From Allantophomopsis cytisporea (taxonomy: Eukaryota > Ascomycota > Leotiomycetes > Phacidiales > Phacidiaceae): a DNA stretch of 64,000 bases. The notes below the pieces were generated by a model. The model saw nothing but the letters and a program-made list of their open reading frames with translations, was not told the origin of the DNA and did no database searches. The translations under genes and the position numbers were made by a program. Below, one piece after another: positions 58,705-64,000 of the stretch. The stretch covers positions 992,001 to 1,056,000 of the forward strand of contig CP103035.1 of the NCBI GenBank assembly GCA_024752435.1, in the 5' to 3' direction. Within the stretch, counting starts at the first letter, position 1; each line of letters opens with the position of its first letter.

Positions 58705-60139
58705 GTCTGTCGTCCTAATGACAGACAGAGAATGTCAAGACTCGTCAGATTGAGTAAGGTTCTTTCAGAGGATTCACCCGATGTGTGTATGCGAGGATGT
58801 ATTCGTGTTTTGTATCGTTTGTTCTCGGGTTTTGGTATCTATCGGTACCTTTGATTGTAGAAGCGTTATCGCTACCAAGCTATGACTTAATCGGCCTGGA
58901 CGATATGACGACGTAAGGTGACTTTCAGAGCAACCAGAAATTTTTAGTGAGGTCTTGGAGCCCCTGATTATTCTCAAAAGGCTCCTCGAAATACACTTCC
59001 AGCTTTGGAGTCCATGTTCGTTGGTGAATCGAGTCGTCTTGACGTGCTTTGGATAAGGTGTGATGTCGACTCAGGCCATCGACAGCTTGGATGCGCTAGA
59101 GCGGGGTGGCCATGGGTATCGTTCCCGCTTCAGACTGGTGACGAGTATGGACAGGACTAGGGGAGTGCAACCGGAATTCCCCATCAAATACTGCATTTTG
59201 CAACAAATATTATCATTCACTCTTTCAATATTCTTCGAATCGGGATTCAATGAGTCTCTTCTGTTGATAGCCTCCAGACTTGTGGGACAGTTCTTGTTGC
59301 TAATAACTTAAATCCATCTACCAATCTGACAGGTAGCATCTTTTATCACGAATGAGAAAATTCGAGCAGGCATTTGGAATAAACCGTGAAAGCTACGCCA
59401 TCGTATTCGGCCTCTGTTTTTGCGTGTGAATGGATTGTTGGAAAGTTGGTGTTGGAGTACAACAAGAATGTGCCAATAATAGACCCTACCTACGACACCA
59501 GCTGCTTATCCTAGACTTCAGAATGCAAGGGAGCCAATCCGCATGCACCGAGATTTGGGGGCTTTTTGCTTTGACGGAAGAGTCTGGTGAGAACTCTCGG
59601 GTTGTAAGGGTTCTGAACATCTTACAACCCGAGAGTTCTGAACAGTTGTTGAGAATCACATAAGCGCTCGACATGATGGTGGAAAGCAACTACGAAGTAC
59701 ACAACATTCACCATCATTATTGCGCGTGAAAGGCTGGAGGGTCAGGGTTCTAAGTCACATAGTATTCGAAATTAAGATAGGCACAGCATCTTGGAGAAAT
59801 AGAGTGTTCTGTCATGCTCAATTAAGGGCATTGAACAATATTATTATATGATCTATCGAAGAAACGCCAGAAGCTCATGCCGTATGAGTACATTTTCCGT
59901 GATTCACCCAGGACCGTACATGCGCCCTCCAAACCGATGTACTTTGTTCCCCTTGCCCGATGCCCAGTGTGCCATCTTCCTTACTGAAGTAACGCCCTGC
60001 TGTAGTAAACCCTTGTAATACATTTTGAAAATCGAAGATCGTTGTCCAAGTAGGATCGATCAATGGTGCCGATAGCACTTGAGCCATCATGCAAAGACCG
60101 TAAGCCGATCAAAGCAAAAGCGGAAAAGAAAATCGAGAA
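58705..60139. other. Intergenic region, gid1 promoter and ies4 3' flank
   Basis: 1.4 kb. It holds the gid1 promoter and a perfect hairpin at 59590-59639. No coding sequence is supported. Confidence 0.45.
59590..59639. repeat. Perfect 19-bp inverted repeat (hairpin)
   Basis: Arms at 59590-59608 and 59621-59639 are exact reverse complements of 19 bases, with a 12-base loop. The TTCTGAACA of the loop recurs just after the right arm. No genes overlap it. Confidence 0.9.
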
Positions 60140-61049
60140 TCATGAGGCGACAATGACGGGAGGAGCTGGAGAGCTAACCATGCTCACCTGCTCCCCATCA
60201 CCAGCGCTGACGCCATTCTCACTGCGAATGTGAGTGCTCTCTTTGTTCTCCTTGCTGCCCTCGCTCGACATGGAGGCGTCAGAGCTGCCAGCAGTGCTTG
60301 GTCTTGATGGAGCTTTCCATCTAGGAATTTCCCAGGTAGCTCCGGTAAAGCTCTTAATCTTGAACCCGCCCTTCTGCCATTTGCGACATGGTGCACCAGA
60401 ACGATCGAGAGCACGAAGACCAGCATTGATGGCACCTTGGTTTGCCTTTGGACCAAGCTTGTGGCCACCGGCAACACCTTTCAGCTCGCCCTTCGGTGTT
60501 GCGTTGGGATCGATCGAGCCATCCTCCCTGCAGATTATTATTAGCATGTTTCTTGGATGAACTCCATATTCCACACAAGGTAGATATTCGCAAACCACAA
60601 ATGGACGTAGGTTGTTGTAGGCTTGGTGAAACAGAGCCGGCTTCGAGGGGGATTTTGTTGACTTACAGTCTTGGCTTCTTCTTTGGTCCTGGCTTGCCCT
60701 TTGGTTTTGGAGTACCGTCTGCCTCGAGAGCTACCCCAGAACTTCTCTTGGTTCCAGTCTTCGCACCTTTCTTCTTGATCCCTTCCGTAGGCGGGAGCAT
60801 CGCGGTTGGGCCGGGCGTGCCATTTGGGGCTGGTGTATTGGACAGCGACTCGGAGACGTTGTCAGTTGGCGACGGCGCGGCCGGCAGGGTATCAGAGGTC
60901 GTCGAGGATGATTTTGAGACTGTCGGCTCGGATTTGACGGCTGGCTCGAATTGCTTGAGAATCTTGGGTGACAGCTTCAGCACGATGATCCGAGCATTCT
61001 TTCGTGGCTGAACTCTGGGGGCGGTGGCAGGCGAGGCCTTTGACGCCAT
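60140..61049 (-). CDS. ies4: INO80 chromatin-remodelling complex subunit IES4
   Basis: Two exons: 61049-60667 and 60527-60140, intron 139 nt (GTAAGT to TGCAG); 256 aa from MASKASPATA. The basic N-terminus (QPRKNARIIVLKLSPK) and the core KPKGKPGPKKKPRL joined to EDGSID, then GGHKLGPKANQGAINAGLRALDRSG and RKWQKGGFKIKSFTGATWEIP, fit fungal Ies4. The middle is Ser/Thr/Pro-rich and disordered. IES4 belongs to the INO80 complex that slides nucleosomes and is linked to checkpoint signalling. An upstream in-frame ATG at 61205 is less likely because the extra 52 residues look like leader sequence. Confidence 0.9.
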
Positions 61050-62493
61050 GGTGAGCAATGCGAAAAGTGATCGATGATGGGATGATGTTGGGTAGTTGGA
61101 TGGAAGAAGTTGAGGAACGGTCTTTGGCTGACGGTGTGAAGGGTTTTTAGTGCTGAGATTGGTTTTCCGGCTGTGTAGATTGGGCGAAGGTTCGTGCAAT
61201 GTCAAACTGCTGATAAAGGTGAGGTTGCGACTCTTTATCGGTTCATTCCCGGATTGCGAAATTGGCCGATGGGACGATGGGGGGGGGGAGAGGAAGTATT
61301 TCGATGATTGCGATGATGGAAGGGTGTGATATTCTTGATGGGGAAAGGGAAGAAGAGTTATGGAGGGAAATGAAGCAGAAGGTCGGTGGGTGCTGTCATG
61401 GTTATGGTTGACAGCGAGGGATCGGGCGTTATATTGTTAGCAGCCATTCTCCGGTACAGATCGTGCTGGACAGCCTCCAGACTCTCTCTCAAAGGGGCGC
61501 GAGGGTTGTGGTAGATTTCTCAGAACGCGACTTAATGTTGGATCGTCAGACAGCCTATCAGCGTTGGCGGAGAGGTGAGTAGGGCGAGGCATAGAGACAC
61601 AAGTGGCGCACAAAGTCACTTTCCGGGGGGGGGAGGAATCAGAACAATTCATCGCGATGCGACTTTGGACCGTCAGTAAGGTTGGTGTTGCAGGTTGGTA
61701 GGCAAGCAAGCAAGCAGGCAAGCAAAGCTTCATTGGATTTCAGAAGGAGGACAGAATCATCATTGCATCTAGAGATGGTGTTTTCCTCTATTTTCCTTTC
61801 CGATTGTATTTTATCTGAGATTTCATCCGACAACTTCAATCTGCACTTCACTTTCCGTGGAGCGTTAGATGTTCATAATCTCACACTGCACTGCTTATTA
61901 TTGAGGTCAAATTTCCCGTTTCCGACCGTGGCGGAGTTGCGCGTCGTACGGCTTCGTTGAGTTCGATTCTGCTTCTTCGTCTCCCACACTTCCCATTGTC
62001 TGCCTCACCTGTTGCCTTACCAGCTGCCTCACACGCATATATACATACATACATGCACCAGTGTACACAAGAGCAAGCACCGTGACGACGGTACCTACCT
62101 GAGGTACCAGGTATCGAAAGTATCTATCTAAGGTCAGGTCAGGTGAGGTGAGGTACTCTCACCTGCCCGTCCCTCCACATCATCATGAGTGATCAATCAG
62201 AGGTGAGGTCGAGTCTATCAATTGATCATGATATTTCTCTACCTGATCTGCCTATACTTCTAGGTACCATTCTAATAACGGCCCTTCGTTGATCCATCTG
62301 CAGGGAAGTTTCGGCATCGTGGGTAAACTAGGCTATTATCAACGATTTCATGCGGAGAGAACGAGAAGTGAAAAAATAGAGTGCGAAAGCAGGAGCCCAC
62401 AACTCTCGGAACGATGGGAGCGGAAGCGGCACGAAAAAAAAAGAAAAAATAGAAAAGAAAAGAAAAAGGCTGGCGCGGATGAAGTAGCCCAGA

Positions 62494-62526
62494 CTGGAAC
62501 TGGAACTGGAACTGGAACTGGAACTG
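62494..62526. repeat. TGGAAC hexanucleotide repeat
   Basis: Five to six tandem copies of a six-base unit. Confidence 0.9.
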
Positions 62527-62704
62527 CAACGAAACTGGAACTTGGACTTGGGTACGGGACTCACGAGAGCGTATCCATGCATCTTCAACGGGTCCTGACT
62601 CCTTACACGAACACATGCAACAGAACCAATAGAGAGGCCGAAGCTGAGAAGGAAATTTTTGAAACTCTTTGTGATCATCACCATGAATGACTATGACAAC
62701 GGTA

Positions 62705-62756
62705 TGACCATGACCATGACCATGACCGTGACCGTAACCGTAATCATAACCATGAC
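62705..62756. repeat. ACCATG/ACCGTA hexanucleotide repeat
   Basis: About eight six-base units: first ACCATG-type copies, then diverging ACCGTG/ACCGTA copies. Confidence 0.85.
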
Positions 62757-63204
62757 GGACCATGGCAACCGCCAAGCACGAACATGGCATGGGCATGCAT
62801 CAACAACAACGTTTGCGTTTATTGAGCCATCGTTACGCATAATTATGTGAAAGTCTTAATCACTCATTATGGTACTTCCTCCCAGGGAAACCACCATCAT
62901 CGGCTTACTCGCCCCCCAAAATACGCCGATCAAGCATCGGCCCTTTGATTTGTTATCTTCAGGATTACGCCCAATCCAACAATCTGGTGATGGTCGCAAT
63001 GGTGCTGATGCCTCAAACGGGCACGACGCCGCCTAAATCGGCACATGTCCGCATGTTCACCCGACTGCTGCTAAGATGCCTAAATAAAGCGATCACGTTA
63101 CGTAGCACTTGTGCACGACGAGCACAGAACATTTCCATTCTTCTGCGGAGGGACATATCCTAGGCGGTCAATGAGGCTACAGCTTGATATCGCGCATGTC
63201 ACAT

Positions 63205-63743
63205 ATGAGCCTCCAGCCGATCAATAACAGAGAACGACCTGTTATGCCGATTATCCGTAGAAGAGTCGCCAAAGCATGTGTGAGTTGTCGAAGAGGAAGA
63301 TCAAGTACGATGCCAAGCTTCCGCGCTTCTCCTTCTGTCTTCTACATAACATCGATTGTGATGATCATCCAGCCATTCCTGCCGATAAAATGTAAGAATC
63401 TCGTCAATAGATATGAGATATACTTACGACTCAAATGCGCACATGAAGTAGAACTAGTATCTCCAGATCAAAAATGCAGCAACCCCTCCTGAGATGGCAA
63501 TTCCAGACTTCCAAGCATGTCTAGCGGTTGTAGAGTCTGAGTTGGAAGGCTAAGATATCCGAATGCTTACATCCAACTCAACACCTTGAGTATCCGATGG
63601 GAAGAATAGATATCGTTCTATACGAAGATATACTCGGCCAGCTTCCAAACCACTTAGCTATCCTCAACGCGGCGCTTAGATCGTGGTGCAAAATAACTAC
63701 GAGAGAGCTTGAACGCCCATGTGGGGAAGTGTACCAGAAATAA
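63205..63743 (+). pseudogene. Remnant of a Zn2Cys6 transcription factor gene
   Basis: From the ATG at 63205 the frame gives a natural N-terminus ending RRRVAKACVSCRR. A single missing base in the codon at 63292-63293 moves the rest to another frame, where it continues RKIKYDAKLPRFSFCLLHNIDCDD. Spliced in thought, the spacing is that of a Zn2Cys6 cluster (C-x2-C-x6-C-x6-C-x2-C-x6-C), but Cys3 is Tyr (TAC at 63306-63308) and Cys4 is Phe. After a stop the coding signal weakens. A protein-like stretch of 49 codons appears at 63597-63743 (GRIDIVLYEDILGQLPNHL). The gene is broken by frame loss, loss of two ligands and stops. The right limit is uncertain. Confidence 0.6.
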
Positions 63744-64000
63744 GGAAGAAGTCCAGAAAACCCCTAGATCGCCTGGTGGGCTTCTTCATTAGAGGACACA
63801 CTTCTACGGTCGACGTTGGGATATGCGTGATCCCCCAAGCGCGCTGTGGATGGAGAATGGAAGATCTTGACGGAGATACATCTTCTAGCTTGGACAAGGG
63901 CTTCAATTGGGAGGAACGGTGTTGTATTTTTGACATGATTTTCCGTGTGTGCTATTGTGTGATATATAGCTGACTATAGTGCAGTTGTTAACTTGTTTTT
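63744..64000. other. Right edge, nothing supported
   Basis: An 84-codon open stretch (63719-63973) overlaps it but shows no recognised feature; it may continue the decayed gene at its left. Confidence 0.3.

Larger units (their letters stand above)
61050..63204. other. Gene-free region with simple repeats
   Basis: Upstream of ies4. It has two runs of nine or more G (near 61280 and 61625), a CAAG-type repeat near 61706-61722, short GGTA/AGGTC repeats near 62090-62155, a purine-rich run at 62430-62468 and two microsatellites listed separately. No coding sequence is supported. Confidence 0.5.

Noticed and set aside
1..64000. tRNA, rRNA, CRISPR, intact transposon or terminal repeats
   Set aside because: No cloverleaf with a B-box-like GGTTCRANYCC, no rRNA stretch, no spaced direct repeats and no transposase or reverse-transcriptase motif was noticed by eye; a covariance and repeat search would settle it.

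Overview
This 64 kb window comes from a filamentous ascomycete (Pezizomycotina). Evidence: genes with several 45-60 nt introns carrying GTAWGT/GTGAGT donors and CTAAC/CTGAC branch sites; fungal-type secreted proteins (CBM1, WSC, Ser/Thr-rich mucin-like); and fungal versions of RIC1, CSM3, IES4 and the complex I 20.9 kDa subunit. A plant-associated Leotiomycete is a reasonable guess, but the class is inference and was not tested.

Left part (1-29 kb) is fairly compact. In order: the 5' two thirds of a secreted kexin-processed repeat protein (-); a family X DNA polymerase, Pol4 (+); a secreted alpha/beta-hydrolase with a WSC domain (-), whose 3' side carries a decayed tail with two more WSC modules; a CBM1 protein with a 5-nt microexon (-); RIC1, a Golgi Rab6/Ypt6 exchange-factor subunit (-); THO3/TEX1 (+); a Ser/Thr-rich secreted protein (+); SKI2 RNA helicase (-); CSM3/Swi3 fork-protection factor (-), sharing a 211 bp divergent promoter with the complex I 20.9 kDa subunit (+); and a HAD-type phosphatase (-).

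Middle part (29-54 kb) is gene-poor. Three membrane proteins stand in large non-coding spacers: an acyltransferase-3 protein (-), a processive family 2 glycosyltransferase resembling the fungal GT2 needed for surface growth (-), and a large fusion of a GH16-like lectin fold to an acyltransferase-3 domain (+). I read them as a candidate cluster making and O-acylating an extracellular polysaccharide. The spacers (up to 10 kb) hold microsatellites and TGTACA-rich palindromic tracts, and no gene I can support.

Right part (54-64 kb): an eight-exon RanBPM/GID1 homologue of the GID/CTLH ubiquitin ligase (-), with an 81-codon open frame inside its unusually long third intron; a perfect 19-bp hairpin; the INO80 subunit IES4 (-); and, near the right edge, a broken Zn2Cys6 transcription-factor gene. 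No tRNA, rRNA, CRISPR or intact transposon was recognised.

All exon boundaries were worked out by hand from splice signals and reading-frame continuity; no RNA data were available.
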